Program-made: the position numbers and the translations under genes
The notes under the pieces: model-generated
Told to the model about the DNA's origin: nothing
Seen by the model: the letters and a program-made list of their open reading frames with translations, nothing else
Databases searched by the model: none
Shown here: in pieces, positions 1-10,251 of the stretch
Layout: every line of letters begins with the position of its first letter
Position numbering within the stretch: the first letter of the stretch is position 1
DNA from: Altererythrobacter sp.
GTDB lineage: Bacteria > Pseudomonadota > Alphaproteobacteria > Sphingomonadales > Sphingomonadaceae
DNA length: 64,000 bases
Direction: 5' to 3'
NCBI GenBank assembly: GCA_017308255.1
Contig: JAFKFN010000006.1
Coordinates: 62,001-126,000 of the forward strand

Positions 1-844
1 CGAGGAGGAGCTTGCCGTCCTGCGCAAGGCGCTGCCCGAGGCGGAACATCGCCTGGCCATCGCGCTCCTGCCGCGTGACGAGGCGGATGCGCGCCCGGCG
101 CTGCTGGAAATCCGCGCCGGCACCGGCGGCGACGAGGCGGCGCTGTTCGCTGCCGACCTGTTCCGCATGTACGAAGCCTATGCCGCCTCGCAGGGATGGA
201 AGGTCGAGGTCATGGACGTGAACGCGAACGATCTCGGCGGCTTCAAGGAAGTGATCGCCCAGATCGTTGGCACCGGCGTGTTCGCCAAGCTGAAGTTCGA
301 AAGCGGGGTCCACCGCGTGCAGCGCGTGCCGGTGACCGAGAGCGGCGGACGCATTCATACGTCCGCCGCCACCGTGGCCGTGATGCCCGAGCCCGCCGAG
401 ATCGACGTGCAGATCGAGGACAAGGACCTGCGCGTCGACATCTATCGGTCGAGCGGGGCCGGCGGCCAGCACGTCAACAAGACCGATTCGGCGGTACGGT
501 TGACTCACCTGCCCACCGGCATCGTCGTCGCCATGCAGGACGAGCGCAGCCAGCACCGCAACCGGGCCAGGGCCATGGCCGTGCTGCGGACGCGCATCTA
601 CGAGAAGATGCGCGACGAAGCTCACGGCGCCGAGGCGGAGGCGCGCAAGGCGATGGTCGGCAGCGGCGACCGTTCGGAACGCATCCGCACGTACAATTTC
701 CCGCAAGGGCGGGTGACCGACCACCGCATCGGCCTGACGCTGCACAAGCTGGACGAAGTCCTGGCCGGGCCCGGGCTGGGCGAACTGGTCGATGCGCTGA
801 TCGCAGAGGATCAGGCCAAGCGGCTGGCTGCCCTCGGCGAATGA
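1..844 (+). CDS. prfA: Peptide chain release factor 1 (5' end outside window)
   Basis: This gene recognises UAA/UAG stop codons on the ribosome and triggers release of the finished peptide. The frame is already open at base 2, so the start and N-terminal domain lie outside the window and about 280 residues are visible. The class I release factor core is clear. [14 protein letters not shown] is typical of RF1, and the GGQ loop ([20 protein letters not shown]) carries the glutamine that is methylated in bacteria. The basic [16 protein letters not shown] helix and the conserved C-terminus [18 protein letters not shown] follow. The next gene, prmC, encodes the enzyme that methylates this glutamine, the usual pairing. 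Nothing in the visible part is damaged. Confidence 0.97.
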   Translation, partial: EEELAVLRKALPEAEHRLAIALLPRDEADARPALLEIRAGTGGDEAALFAADLFRMYEAYAASQGWKVEVMDVNANDLGGFKEVIAQIVGTGVFAKLKFESGVHRVQRVPVTESGGRIHTSAATVAVMPEPAEIDVQIEDKDLRVDIYRSSGAGGQHVNKTDSAVRLTHLPTGIVVAMQDERSQHRNRARAMAVLRTRIYEKMRDEAHGAEAEARKAMVGSGDRSERIRTYNFPQGRVTDHRIGLTLHKLDEVLAGPGLGELVDALIAEDQAKRLAALGE

Positions 845-917
845 CGCCGGCGGCGGCCCGCGTGCTTCGCCAGGCTCGGCATCCGGAAAGGTTCTCCGTT
901 CCCGTTGCCCCCGCTTC

Positions 918-942
918 CGCTCGTCCCGAGCGTGTCGAAGGA
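918..942. repeat. Half copy of palindromic intergenic repeat (family C)
   Basis: The segment GCTCGTCCCGAGCGTGTCGA followed by AGGATG is one arm of the repeat seen in full at 17631-17720 (arms of the form CGTTCGCCCTGAGCCTGTCGA). Only one arm is present. It abuts the prmC ATG, so its AAGG lies directly before the start codon. Such elements are common between sphingomonad genes; that statement is general knowledge, not something shown here. Confidence 0.55.
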
Positions 943-1790
943 TGACTGTCGCCGAAGCCCTCCGGGAAGCGACCGCGCGGCTATCGGTGACTTCCGACAG
1001 CGCCCGGCTGGATGCCGAGCTGCTGATGGCGCAGGCGCTGGGCGTTGGCCGCAACGACCTGCTGCTGCGGCACATGCGGGATGACGCACCGGCCGGGTTC
1101 CAGGGGTTGGTCGCGCGGCGCGAACGGCACGAGCCTGTCGCCTACATCCTCGGCCGCAAGGAATTCTACGGGCGCGAATTCGTCGTCGCGCCCGGCGTCC
1201 TGATTCCGCGCATGGACAGCGAAACCACGGTGGCGGCCGCGCTGGAAGCCTGCCCCACGCCGCGCCGCGCGCTCGATTGCGGGGTGGGTTCGGGCGCCTT
1301 GCTCCTCACCGTCCTGGCGGAAGCGGGCGGGGGCGAGGGCGTCGGGATAGACCGATCGGAGGAAGCGCTGGCGATCGCGGCTCGCAACGCGTCGCGCCAT
1401 GCGATGGGCCATTGCGCAACGCTGCTGCGGCGCGATTGGAGCCGGCCGGGCTGGGCTGACGATCTCGGCCGGTTCGACCTGATTCTCGCCAATCCGCCTT
1501 ATGTGGAGGACGATGCCGCCATAGAGCCGGACGTGCGCCGCTGGGAGCCGGAAGGGGCCTTGTTCGCCGGGCCGGAAGGGCTCGACGATTACCGCCTCCT
1601 CATTCCCCAGCTGCCCGCGCTGCTCGCCGAAAACGGCGTCGCCGTGCTCGAAATCGGTGCCACGCAGGCCGAAGCCGTGGCAGCCATCGCTGCCGCTGCC
1701 GGCTTTATCTGGGACTTGCGCCGCGATCTCGGCGGCCGCCCCCGCGCGCTGGTGCTGCGATTGCGCTCGGACAATGTCCAGCACGGATAG
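942..1790 (+). CDS. prmC: Release factor glutamine N5-methyltransferase
   Basis: PrmC (HemK) transfers a methyl group from S-adenosylmethionine to the glutamine of the GGQ motif in release factors 1 and 2 in the cytoplasm. The 282-residue product has the usual N-terminal helical bundle (about 1-80). A class I Rossmann methyltransferase domain follows, with the SAM loop DCGVGSGALLL near residue 110 and the diagnostic catalytic NPPY motif at residues 184-187. It lies 97 bp after prfA. The ATG at 942 is the first in-frame start, and the frame upstream is open but has no ATG, GTG or TTG. The only purine-rich sequence touches the ATG and belongs to a repeat arm, so initiation here looks unusual. 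Confidence 0.95.
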   Translation: MTVAEALREATARLSVTSDSARLDAELLMAQALGVGRNDLLLRHMRDDAPAGFQGLVARRERHEPVAYILGRKEFYGREFVVAPGVLIPRMDSETTVAAALEACPTPRRALDCGVGSGALLLTVLAEAGGGEGVGIDRSEEALAIAARNASRHAMGHCATLLRRDWSRPGWADDLGRFDLILANPPYVEDDAAIEPDVRRWEPEGALFAGPEGLDDYRLLIPQLPALLAENGVAVLEIGATQAEAVAAIAAAAGFIWDLRRDLGGRPRALVLRLRSDNVQHG

Positions 1791-1828
1791 CAACAATTAA
1801 GTCTTGGCAAATAGGTTGCAAGCCACTA

Positions 1829-1857
1829 CCTCCCCACTCAGGCCAGTGGTGGGGAGG
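1829..1857 (+). other. Strong GC-rich hairpin after prmC
   Basis: CCTCCCCAC (1829-1837) pairs perfectly with GTGGGGAGG (1849-1857) around an 11-nt loop. The loop contains a competing CACT/AGTG pairing. No T-run follows, so this is not a textbook intrinsic terminator. It may protect the prmC 3' end or belong to the leader of the next gene. Confidence 0.45.
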
Positions 1858-1963
1858 CGAAAGCCAGGCACCCGGTCTTAACTCCGTCATTTGCGTAAGA
1901 TGTTGAGGGCGGAGGCCCGTCTATCGTGCGGATGGGGCTACGGAGCGTTTGTTGAACGCCGTG

Positions 1964-1994
1964 GCATGGGGTCATGCGACCGGAATTCCCGGTC
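1964..1994 (+). promoter_or_regulatory. Tandem hairpins in the DUF4167 gene leader
   Basis: Two adjacent stem-loops end 24 bases before the TTG start of the next gene. The first is GCATG (1964-1968) with CATGC (1973-1977). The second is GACCGG (1978-1983) with CCGGTC (1989-1994). The purine-rich site TAAGGAAA (2000-2007) follows. Their placement suggests a structured 5' leader that could modulate translation; that is inference from position only. Confidence 0.4.
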
Positions 1995-2018
1995 AACAGA
2001 TAAGGAAACGGATTTTCC

Positions 2019-2681
2019 TTGAACCAGAATCGCAACAATAATCGCCGGCGTGGCCGTGGCGGCAATCGCGGCCAGGGTGGCGGCAACCAGGGCAATCGGA
2101 TCGACAGCCGCGCTCGCGGCAATGCGCCCCAGCTGCTGGAGAAATACCGGAAGCTGGCGCACGACGCCTCGCTGAACGGCGATCGCGTGCAGACCGAATA
2201 CTATCTGCAGTTCGCCGATCACTACTTCCGCGTGGTCGCCGACAGCCGCGCCCAGCGCGAAGACCAGCGCCCGCGCCGCGATGATCGTGAGGATCGGGAC
2301 GAGCCCGAAGCCGCGTTCAACGACGGCTACGACGCCGAGGAAACCGAAGAGCCCGCTCGCACCCAGCGTTCGCGCAAGGAAGCGCCGGCTTCCGATGAAG
2401 GGGAACGCGGGGTGGAAGGCGAAGAGGCCGAGACGGAGGAGCGCAATCCCTTCGTCCGCCAGAGCCGCGGCCAGCGCTCGCGCGGGCGGGGCAAGGCGGC
2501 CAACGGCGCGGCCAGCGAGGCGGCAGAGCAGGGCGAAAGCGGCGAAGCGGGGCTGGATGCCGCGGTGCTGCCGCCGTCGATTTCCCGCGACGAGGAAGAA
2601 GCCAAGCCGCGCGCCCGCCGCACGCGCCGTACGCGCCCGGCTGACGACAGCGGCGAGGAAACGCTCGAAGCGATCGGCTGA
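2019..2681 (+). CDS. DUF4167 domain protein, RNA-binding-like
   Basis: This 220-residue protein belongs to the DUF4167 family, which I associate with alphaproteobacteria; its function is not established. The N-terminus is an RG-rich basic tract (NRRRGRGGNRGQGGGNQGNR, residues 7-26). The conserved core follows: LLEKYRKLAHDASLNGDRV and a second part starting QTEYYLQFADHYFRVV. The remainder is a long, low-complexity tail rich in Glu, Arg and Ala with no predicted fold. TTG at 2019 is chosen because it yields the family's Asn/Arg-rich start and has the site TAAGGAAA about 11 bases upstream. RG-rich tracts often bind RNA, so an RNA-related role is plausible but unproven. Confidence 0.85.
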   Translation: MNQNRNNNRRRGRGGNRGQGGGNQGNRIDSRARGNAPQLLEKYRKLAHDASLNGDRVQTEYYLQFADHYFRVVADSRAQREDQRPRRDDREDRDEPEAAFNDGYDAEETEEPARTQRSRKEAPASDEGERGVEGEEAETEERNPFVRQSRGQRSRGRGKAANGAASEAAEQGESGEAGLDAAVLPPSISRDEEEAKPRARRTRRTRPADDSGEETLEAIG

Positions 2682-2719
2682 CCCTTGCGCCAGGCGCTGC
2701 GTCGCGTACGAACGGCGCC

Positions 2720-4363
2720 ATGTCGCTCAGCATGAGCCCCCTGAGGGGCGTCTGGCAATCGGCGGGCCGATACCCGCGCCTCGCCGCGCTCCTCCTGGGC
2801 GTTCTCGCGGCGGCGGGCTTTCAGCCGCTCGGCTACTGGCCGCTGGCGCTCGCCGCCATGGCTGCCTTTGCCGCCCTGGCCGCCGCCGCGCCCGATGCCC
2901 GGCGTGCCGCGCTGCTCGGCTGGCTGTTCGGCTTCGGCCATTTCACCTTCGGCAACAACTGGATCGCCACCGCCTTCACTTATCAGGCGGAAATGCCCCC
3001 GGTGCTCGGCTGGGCGGCGGTGCCGCTGCTTTCGCTCTACCTCGCCATCTATCCCGCGCTGGCGGCGCTCGGCGCCTGGGCGATCGCCGGTGCCAGGCAA
3101 CGATCCGACGAACGCAGGGGCATCGGCTGGACTTTCGCCCTGGCTTTCGCCGGCTGCTGGACCGTGTCGGAAATGCTCCGCGCGGCGGTGTTCACCGGCT
3201 ATGCGTGGAACCCCTTCGCCGTGATCCTCCTCGGCGGCTTTGGCCGGCCGGGGCTCGCCGCGCTGGCGCCGTGGATGGGGACTTATGCCCTGTCCGGCCT
3301 TGCAGTGTTCCTGGCCGCTGCGCTGGCCGTGCTGCTGCGCGAACGGCGGCCGTTCCCGGCGCTGATCGTCGCCGGCCTCATCGCCGTGGGGATGATCCTG
3401 CCGCCCTCGGCACCGCCGCGCGAAGGCTCGATTCCCTTCACCCTGGTGCAGCCGGGCATCGCGCAGGATCGGCTGGACGATCCTTCTTATTACGAGGCGA
3501 ACTTCGCCCTTCTGGCCGGCAATAGTATGCCCCGCCAGGCCGGCGAGCGGCGCGTGGTCCTGTGGCCGGAATCCGGCCTCGCCGATTACTTGCGCCCCGG
3601 CTATCCGCAGCGGTTCTACGATCGCATGACCGCGTTCGGCGATCCCGACGCCGCGCGCCGGCGGATCGGGCGGATCATCGGCCCCGGCAGCGTGCTGCTG
3701 ACCGGCGGCGTGGATCTGGAGATCGCCGATGGGCGCGCGGTGGCCGCCTATAACGCGGTGACGGCGCTCGACGCCGAAGGGGATATCCTCGGCGGCTATG
3801 CCAAGGCGCACCTCGTGCCTTATGGCGAATATCTGCCGATGCGCCCCTTGCTGGAACCGATCGGCCTGTCGCGGCTGGTCGCGGGGACGATCGATTTCCT
3901 GCCCGGCCCCGGGCCGCGCACGCTCGATCTCGGGCCTTGGGGCAAGGCGGGCGTGCAGATCTGCTACGAGATCGTGTTTTCCGGCGAAGTCGTCGATCGC
4001 GCCGACCGCCCGGACTACATCTACAATCCCTCCAACGATGGCTGGTTCGGCCGCTTCGGCCCCCCGCAGCACCTGGCGCAAGCCCGCCTGAGGGCGATCG
4101 AGGAAGCCTTGCCGGTGCTGCGATCCACCACCAGCGGGATCAGCGCGGTGATCGACGCGCGCGGCGCGGTTCGCGCATGGCTGCCGATGCATCGTTCCGG
4201 CCGCATCGATGGCGTCATTCCGCCAGCCGGGCCGCCTACCCCCTTCGCCCGGCTCGGCCTGCTCCTGTCGTTTGCCTGGGCGATGGTTTTCCTTTGCGCC
4301 GGCCTTATTGCCTCACGGTCGAGCCGCCGTTATCTCCCCGTGTCCGATATCTCCGCGGCCTAG
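2720..4363 (+). CDS. lnt: Apolipoprotein N-acyltransferase
   Basis: Lnt adds the third acyl chain to the N-terminal cysteine of lipoproteins at the periplasmic face of the inner membrane, the last step of lipoprotein maturation. The 547-residue protein has several N-terminal membrane helices (roughly residues 20-240), a nitrilase-type CN-hydrolase domain (about 245-500) and a final membrane helix near 510-530. The catalytic triad is visible: Glu284 in WPESG, Lys362 in [12 protein letters not shown], and Cys415 in QICYEIVF. An alternative ATG lies four codons in. The gene is followed after 25 bp by metK, with which it is probably co-transcribed. The small lipoproteins near 28.5-30.4 kb would be among its substrates. 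Confidence 0.96.
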   Translation: MSLSMSPLRGVWQSAGRYPRLAALLLGVLAAAGFQPLGYWPLALAAMAAFAALAAAAPDARRAALLGWLFGFGHFTFGNNWIATAFTYQAEMPPVLGWAAVPLLSLYLAIYPALAALGAWAIAGARQRSDERRGIGWTFALAFAGCWTVSEMLRAAVFTGYAWNPFAVILLGGFGRPGLAALAPWMGTYALSGLAVFLAAALAVLLRERRPFPALIVAGLIAVGMILPPSAPPREGSIPFTLVQPGIAQDRLDDPSYYEANFALLAGNSMPRQAGERRVVLWPESGLADYLRPGYPQRFYDRMTAFGDPDAARRRIGRIIGPGSVLLTGGVDLEIADGRAVAAYNAVTALDAEGDILGGYAKAHLVPYGEYLPMRPLLEPIGLSRLVAGTIDFLPGPGPRTLDLGPWGKAGVQICYEIVFSGEVVDRADRPDYIYNPSNDGWFGRFGPPQHLAQARLRAIEEALPVLRSTTSGISAVIDARGAVRAWLPMHRSGRIDGVIPPAGPPTPFARLGLLLSFAWAMVFLCAGLIASRSSRRYLPVSDISAA

Positions 4364-4388
4364 CCCGCATCCCAGGGAAACCAGCCGA

Positions 4389-5597
<1,209 letters not shown>

Positions 5598-5621
5598 CAC
5601 GCACGCCCTCGCGTTTCCAGC

Positions 5622-5651
5622 AAAGGCCCTGCCGCAAGGCGGGGCCTTTTT
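5622..5651 (+). terminator. Intrinsic terminator after metK
   Basis: AAAGGCCC-T-GCC pairs with GGC-G-GGGCCTTT around a GCAA loop and runs into a T-tract (TTTTTCG). It is a classic Rho-independent terminator closing the lnt-metK unit. Confidence 0.9.
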
Positions 5652-5736
5652 CGTTTGAAGGCGTTTCTCTCGTGTTCAGCCCGATCCGGCAGAATGCCAT
5701 ATTCGGCCGGGGCCGGGACTCGGGGGAGGGTGTTCC

Positions 5737-7020
5737 ATGGGGAGAGGGATCGCAGCCCTGTCAGTACTGGCGAGCTTCGCCATTCCGGTGCAGATGGGCG
5801 CTTCAGCCGCAGCCCAGGACGCCACACCGCCGCCGAACGCGACGCCAGCAGTCCAGCCTCTCGATCAACGCTTCATGGAGAGCCTCACGAGGGGCCACTA
5901 TCTCGAAGCGATGGACATGGTCGAACAAGCCGATCCTTCCGAAGTGAACGACCTCGTGCAATCGACTTATGGTCAGTTCCGCCCGGTGCTTGACGGTTTT
6001 GTGGTGAACGGCGCGGCGCCCGATCCCTCGGTCACCCCGGACGACGCCGAGCTTGCGGCGTACGACGGGGCCGAAGCCCAAGATGCGATCGCTGCGATCG
6101 TCAGCCGGGCCCGGCTGACGCGCATCGTCATCGTCAACGAAGCGCATGACAATCCGCGCGATCGCGCCTTCATCCTCAAGGTCGCCGAAGCGCTGAGGCC
6201 GCTCGGCTTCACTCATTACGCGGCCGAAACCTTCACCAACTTCAGCCCTGACGCCGCCGCCGAGGAAATGGGCTGGCTGGAGAGCCAAGGTTATCCGCGC
6301 TGGACCAGCGGCACGTTCACCGTCGATCCGATGTTCGCCTATCTGGTGCGCCGGGTGCTGGCGCTCGGCTATCATCCAGTCGCTTATGAAACAGCGTTCT
6401 CGCCAGAGTTCCTCGCAGCATCAACAGAAGATCGCATCGCCTTGCGCGAGCAGGCGCAGGCCGAGAACCTTGTGCGCGCCCTGGCTGAAGCGGGCCCCGA
6501 CGCGAAGTTCTTGATCCACGTGGGGTATGCTCATGCCGGGGAGCGTCCGCTTCCGCCGACCGAGCAGGGATGGATGGCGGCGCGGCTGGCAGGTCTCACC
6601 CGCATTGATCCGCTTACCGTGGACCAGACCACCTTCGCTGAAACCGCGTCCAACCAGAAGGTTCGTGCGCTGCAACGGGTGCTCGCTTCAAGACTGGCCG
6701 CCGGACCTGCGATCTTCTTCAAGGATGGAAAGCCTGTCTCCTCCGGCCAATTGGGGCAAGCGGTCGATCTTCAGGTGGTTCATTCGCTGGTGACGGCCGT
6801 CGACGGCCGTCCCGACTGGCTGCGTGAGACCGGCCGGCGTTCGATCGCTATTCCGCCGGAGCTCCTGCCAATCGAGGGCAGGCGCCTGGTCCAGGTTTTC
6901 GCCGCCGGCGAGGCGCCCGACGCGATACCGCTGGATCAGGCGCTGGTGACTGCCGGCGAGGAGCTGCCGGTCCTCTATGTCCCAGACAATGTGGGGCTGC
7001 GCTGGGCCGTGCAGGACTGA
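5737..7020 (+). CDS. Secreted Tiki/ChaN/EreA-superfamily protein
   Basis: The 427-residue product begins with a signal peptide (residues 1 to about 28, cleavage after GASAAAQ). It contains the hallmarks of the Tiki/ChaN/erythromycin-esterase-like fold: VNEAHDNPRDRAFI near residue 134, YAAETF near 165, YETAFSPEF near 214 and the late histidine segment FLIHVGYAHAGE near 260. Family members include haem-binding lipoproteins and hydrolase-like enzymes; neither substrate can be assigned. There is no lipobox. The start has GGGGAGGG about 7 bases upstream. It is monocistronic, follows the metK terminator, and its stop lies only 7 bp from the stop of the converging MFS gene. Antibiotic-resistance function should not be inferred. 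Confidence 0.7.
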   Translation: MGRGIAALSVLASFAIPVQMGASAAAQDATPPPNATPAVQPLDQRFMESLTRGHYLEAMDMVEQADPSEVNDLVQSTYGQFRPVLDGFVVNGAAPDPSVTPDDAELAAYDGAEAQDAIAAIVSRARLTRIVIVNEAHDNPRDRAFILKVAEALRPLGFTHYAAETFTNFSPDAAAEEMGWLESQGYPRWTSGTFTVDPMFAYLVRRVLALGYHPVAYETAFSPEFLAASTEDRIALREQAQAENLVRALAEAGPDAKFLIHVGYAHAGERPLPPTEQGWMAARLAGLTRIDPLTVDQTTFAETASNQKVRALQRVLASRLAAGPAIFFKDGKPVSSGQLGQAVDLQVVHSLVTAVDGRPDWLRETGRRSIAIPPELLPIEGRRLVQVFAAGEAPDAIPLDQALVTAGEELPVLYVPDNVGLRWAVQD

Positions 7021-7027
7021 GCCGCAG

Positions 7028-8293
7028 CTAGGACGCCTGCACGGCCGCCGTGTCCCGCCCCAGGCGCCGCGCCGCCAGCAGGTAGTGGAGCCCGGCCCAG
7101 ACATAGAGCGCGCCGGCTATGGCCATCGCCACCGCCAGGCCGTCTGCCGCGCCGTGGGTCCGGGCCATGGTATCGCTCAGCCAGCCGAGCAGGAACGGGC
7201 CGAGCGCGCTGGCCAGGCCATAGACCACGTTGAGCACCGCGAAGGCGGACACGCGCATGCGCGGATGCATCAGGTTCTGCAGCGCGGCATAGGTCACGCC
7301 GAGATAGCCGAAGGTCAGGAAAGTCGTCACCGCGATCAGGGCCAGCAGCACCGTGAGATCATCGCGCGTAATCGCGAAGACATAGAGCGGCCCGCCGATG
7401 AGCAGGCACACCGCGGGGATCAGCGCATAAGCCGCCGGGTTCCGGGCCGAGAGCCTGTCAGCCAGCCAGCCGCTGCCGATCACCGAAAGCGCTGCCGGGG
7501 CGCTGGCGATCAGGCCGGAATAGAGGCCGGCTTCGGCCAGGCCCACGTCAAAGCGCCGGATCATCAGCGAGGTGAAGAAGTAATTGAGCCCGAAGCCCAG
7601 CATGGCCGCCAGCGCCGATCCGATCACCAGGTTGCGCGCGCTCGGCAGCAGGAACAGGCGGCGCAGGACCTGGGAGAGCGGCGGCACCGCGTCGCTGGCG
7701 TCGCTATCGTGCCGGCCGCGCGGCGGCTCCGCCACCAGCAGCCAGGCGATCACCGCCAGCACGATGCCGGGTACGGCGGCGATCAGGAACGTGAAGCGCC
7801 AGTCGAACTCCTGCGCGATCCAGCCGCCGCCGACGAAGCCGATGAACGCGCCGACCGGCGGGGCCAGCATCAGCACCGACATCGCCAGGCCGCGCTTGTG
7901 CGGGGCGAAATAGTCGGCCACCACCGATTGGTTGCTCGGCAAGCCGATCGCCTCGCCCAGGCCCACGCCCATGCGGGCGAGCAGCAATTGCACCCAGCTC
8001 GCGGCCAGGCCGCAGGCCGCTGTCGCCGCCGACCACAGCAGCGTGCCCAGCGAAATCAGCGTCAGCCGCCGCATGCGTTCGGCCAGCCGCGCGATCACCA
8101 GGGCGACGCCGATGTTGAGCGCCGTGAAGGCCATGCCCATCAGCGAAACCTGCGTATCGCTGAGCGCGAATTCGCCCTTGATCGGCTCGACCAGCACGTT
8201 GACCACGATCCGGTCGACGAACCCCACGGTGCTGATCGCTGTCAGCACGATAAGCGCCAGCCACGGCGAATCGCGGCGTGTATTCAGGCTCAC
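7028..8293 (-). CDS. MFS transporter
   Basis: A 421-residue inner-membrane permease of the major facilitator superfamily with about twelve membrane helices. The cytoplasmic loop between helices 2 and 3 (ARLAERMRRLTLISLGTLLW) and LLLARMGVGLGEAIGLPSNQ in helix 4 resemble Spinster-like or aromatic-acid permeases. The substrate is unknown. It is downstream of, and on the same strand as, the CoA-transferase genes, separated by 240 bp with no clear gene. It might therefore import a carboxylic acid metabolised through those genes, which is a guess from context. Confidence 0.85.
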   Translation of the reverse strand: MSLNTRRDSPWLALIVLTAISTVGFVDRIVVNVLVEPIKGEFALSDTQVSLMGMAFTALNIGVALVIARLAERMRRLTLISLGTLLWSAATAACGLAASWVQLLLARMGVGLGEAIGLPSNQSVVADYFAPHKRGLAMSVLMLAPPVGAFIGFVGGGWIAQEFDWRFTFLIAAVPGIVLAVIAWLLVAEPPRGRHDSDASDAVPPLSQVLRRLFLLPSARNLVIGSALAAMLGFGLNYFFTSLMIRRFDVGLAEAGLYSGLIASAPAALSVIGSGWLADRLSARNPAAYALIPAVCLLIGGPLYVFAITRDDLTVLLALIAVTTFLTFGYLGVTYAALQNLMHPRMRVSAFAVLNVVYGLASALGPFLLGWLSDTMARTHGAADGLAVAMAIAGALYVWAGLHYLLAARRLGRDTAAVQAS

Positions 8294-8533
8294 GGCATTC
8301 TCCTCCCGCGCCCGCTTTACCGGGGCTTAGCGGGCCAGCTTGCCAAGGATGAAGGAGCTTGGCGAGCGCCGATTACGCGGCGCGCAATCCGCCATGGCCG
8401 TGCCGCAGCCTGGAGTTCGGCCTGGCCGCCTTGCTCGCGACAGCTTCCGGGCGGCGGACATCCGCTCGAGCGTCGCCCGCATGCCGAGGTTCGCCGTGCG
8501 ACCGGATGAGGCTGCCGGTACCGAGGACGTCGC
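8294..8533. other. Unassigned 240-bp gap
   Basis: This interval between the MFS gene and the CoA-transferase B subunit holds no recognisable gene. The plus strand has an open frame of about 68 codons and the minus strand a partial one, but neither resembles a family I know. Base composition matches its neighbours, so it may be a degraded coding remnant. No terminator or promoter is evident. Confidence 0.4.
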
Positions 8534-9199
8534 TTACGACAGGTAGGCTGCGGTGGTCTTCGCGGCCACTTCCTCCGCGCTCACGCCGGGCGCCAGCTCG
8601 ATCAGCTTGAAGGGGCTCGCATGGTCCGGCCGCTGGAACACGGCGAGATCGGTCACGATCATGTCGACCACGTTCCGCCCGGTCAGCGGCAGCGTGCATT
8701 CGGGGATGAACTTCGGATCGCCGTTGCGGGAAACATGCTCCATCACCACGATGATCTTCTTGACCCCGGCGACCAGGTCCATCGCCCCGCCCATGCCCTT
8801 GATCATCTTGCCGGGGATCATCCAGTTGGCGATGTCGCCGTTCTCGGACACTTCCATCGATCCGAGCACGGCCAGGTCGATATGCCCGCCGCGGATCATG
8901 CCGAAGCTGGTGGCGCTGTCGAAATAGGCTGTGCGCGGCAGCTCGCTGACGGTCTGCTTGCCGGCGTTGATCAGGTCGGGATCGACCGCGTCGGGATAAG
9001 GGAAGGGGCCGATGCCCAGCATCCCGTTCTCGCTCTGCAGCGTCACGTCCATGCCCGGCGGGATATGGTTGGCCACCAAGGTGGGGATGCCGATGCCGAG
9101 GTTAACGTAGAACCCGTCCTGCAATTCGCGCGCGGCGCGGGCGGCCATCTGGTCGCGGGTCCACCCGTTGCCTGCCTGGCCCTTGCTTTCCTGGGCCAT
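8534..9199 (-). CDS. scoB: 3-oxoacid CoA-transferase, subunit B
   Basis: This is the beta subunit of a two-subunit succinyl-CoA:3-ketoacid CoA-transferase, which moves CoA from succinyl-CoA to acetoacetate or a similar oxoacid in the cytoplasm. The 221-residue product carries the catalytic glutamate in [10 protein letters not shown] near residue 57, with [13 protein letters not shown] upstream and [19 protein letters not shown] in the middle. It is translationally coupled to the A subunit: the TGA of that gene overlaps this ATG. A GTG one codon earlier is an alternative start. Whether the true acceptor is acetoacetate or 3-oxoadipate (PcaJ) cannot be read from sequence; the motifs look more SCOT-like. 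Confidence 0.9.
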   Translation of the reverse strand: MAQESKGQAGNGWTRDQMAARAARELQDGFYVNLGIGIPTLVANHIPPGMDVTLQSENGMLGIGPFPYPDAVDPDLINAGKQTVSELPRTAYFDSATSFGMIRGGHIDLAVLGSMEVSENGDIANWMIPGKMIKGMGGAMDLVAGVKKIIVVMEHVSRNGDPKFIPECTLPLTGRNVVDMIVTDLAVFQRPDHASPFKLIELAPGVSAEEVAAKTTAAYLS

Positions 9200-9906
9200 C
9201 ACGCCGCCTCCCTTTCGCGCGTGGTCACGAATTCGATCTTCTTGTCATAGGGGCTGCCCACGATGATCCGCTGCACATAGACGCCGGGCAGGTGGATGCT
9301 GTCGGGATCGAGGGAGCCGGCAGGCACCACTTCCTCCACCTCCACCACGCAGACCCGCCCGCACGTGGCGGCCGGCAGGTTGAAGTTGCGGGCGGTCTTG
9401 CGGAAGACGCAGTTGCCGGTCTCGTCGGCTTTCCATGCCTTGGCGATCGAAAGATCGGCGAAGATCCCGCGTTCGAGCACGTATTCTTCCCCGTCGAACA
9501 CCTTGGTTTCCTTGCCTTCCGCCACCTGGGTGCCGACGCCGGTGCGCGTGTAGAAGCCCGGAATGCCGGCCCCGCCGGCGCGCATCCGTTCGGCCAGGGT
9601 GCCCTGAGGGCAGAACTCGACTTCCAGTTCGCCGGTGAGATATTGCCGTTCGAACTCCTTGTTCTCGCCGACATAGGAGGCGATCATCTTGCTCACCTGC
9701 CGGGTGCGCAACAGCTTGCCGATCCCTTCGTTGTCGATCCCGGCGTTGTTGCTGGCGACCGTGAGGTTTTTCACCCCGCTGGCTTCGATGGCTTCGATCA
9801 GCCGCTCGGGAATGCCGCACAGGCCGAAGCCGCCGGCCGCGATCAGCATGCCGTCGCGCAGCAGGCCATCGAGAGCGGCCCGGGCATCAGGATAGAGTTT
9901 CTTCAT
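9199..9906 (-). CDS. scoA: 3-oxoacid CoA-transferase, subunit A
   Basis: This 235-residue alpha subunit partners the downstream B subunit to form the CoA-transferase heterodimer. It shows the family N-terminus [16 protein letters not shown], the [15 protein letters not shown] segment and the [20 protein letters not shown] loop. The ATG at 9906 is preferred over a TTG two codons upstream because GAGAGGGG lies about 6 bases before it. The intergenic region upstream contains an inverted repeat at 10010-10028 that could be an operator. With phaZ in the same window, the enzyme could serve hydroxybutyrate/acetoacetate turnover, although the genes are 26 kb apart. Confidence 0.92.
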   Translation of the reverse strand: MKKLYPDARAALDGLLRDGMLIAAGGFGLCGIPERLIEAIEASGVKNLTVASNNAGIDNEGIGKLLRTRQVSKMIASYVGENKEFERQYLTGELEVEFCPQGTLAERMRAGGAGIPGFYTRTGVGTQVAEGKETKVFDGEEYVLERGIFADLSIAKAWKADETGNCVFRKTARNFNLPAATCGRVCVVEVEEVVPAGSLDPDSIHLPGVYVQRIIVGSPYDKKIEFVTTREREAA

Positions 9907-10009
9907 CGGCAACCCCTCTCACGACCAAGGCAGCGGCGCCGTCCCCACGCGGCGTCCGTTCATGATCGACACGGGGGGAATAACGTCAAGACCGTATCGG
10001 CGAAAGAGG

Positions 10010-10028
10010 ATATTGTGCATTGCAATAT
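10010..10028. promoter_or_regulatory. Inverted repeat upstream of scoAB
   Basis: ATATTG (10010-10015) and CAATAT (10023-10028) form a perfect dyad with a 7-nt spacer TGCATTG. It sits about 105 bp upstream of the scoA start and reads as a typical dimeric-regulator site. No regulator gene adjoins. Confidence 0.45.
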
Positions 10029-10117
10029 GCCGTGGCTTGGCAACGGTCGGCGAGGCCGGCCGGCATGAGCCGACCCAGAGCTAAATAACGTATTTATAAA
10101 GGAAATTCGACGCACAG

Positions 10118-10152
10118 TTGCACTTTATGCAAGTCTAGTTGCGCTTTTCGCA
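10118..10152. promoter_or_regulatory. Two phased inverted repeats between scoA and the Cdc48-like gene
   Basis: TTGCA-N5-TGCAA (10118-10132) is followed by TGCG-N5-CGCA (10140-10152). Both have 5-nt spacers, and their centres are 21 bp apart, two helical turns. The AT-rich stretch CTAAATAACGTATTTATAAA (10081-10100) lies just upstream. The arrangement suggests cooperative binding by one regulator to two operators. Confidence 0.45.
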
Positions 10153-10251
10153 CTTGCGAAGATCGGGCCTCCCCCGCATATGGAGCAGGCCTTTCAGGCA
10201 TCCTCTCCCAAAAACTCCCAGGCCCGGCCGGCAACGGCCGGGCCTTTTTTT
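10153..10251 (+). ncRNA. Candidate small RNA ending at a strong terminator
   Basis: No convincing reading frame fits the region between the inverted repeats and the terminator at 10221-10251, yet a perfect terminator points to a transcript that ends here. The 70 bases before the stem contain C/U-rich single-stranded segments (CCTCCCCC, CCTCTCCC, ACTCCCA) that could pair with ribosome-binding sites, as some alphaproteobacterial sRNAs do. The 5' end is unknown and is set just after the operators for convenience. Transcription is inferred, not shown. Confidence 0.35.
10221..10251 (+). terminator. Perfect intrinsic terminator upstream of the Cdc48-like gene
   Basis: GGCCCGGCCG (10221-10230) pairs perfectly with CGGCCGGGCC (10235-10244) around GCAA, followed by seven T residues. 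It points rightward with no gene in front of it on this strand, so it must end a non-coding transcript or attenuate the downstream gene. Confidence 0.85.

Noticed and set aside
4364..4388. SAM riboswitch before metK
   Set aside because: The gap after lnt is only 25 bp and shows no riboswitch-like stems.
5737..7020. Macrolide (erythromycin) esterase
   Set aside because: The superfamily motifs are shared by haem-binding and other proteins; the signal peptide and overall sequence do not justify a resistance call.
8534..9906. pcaIJ (3-oxoadipate CoA-transferase)
   Set aside because: The aromatic route in this window is the 4,5-cleavage pathway, which does not use 3-oxoadipate, and the motifs look SCOT-like; specificity is left open.
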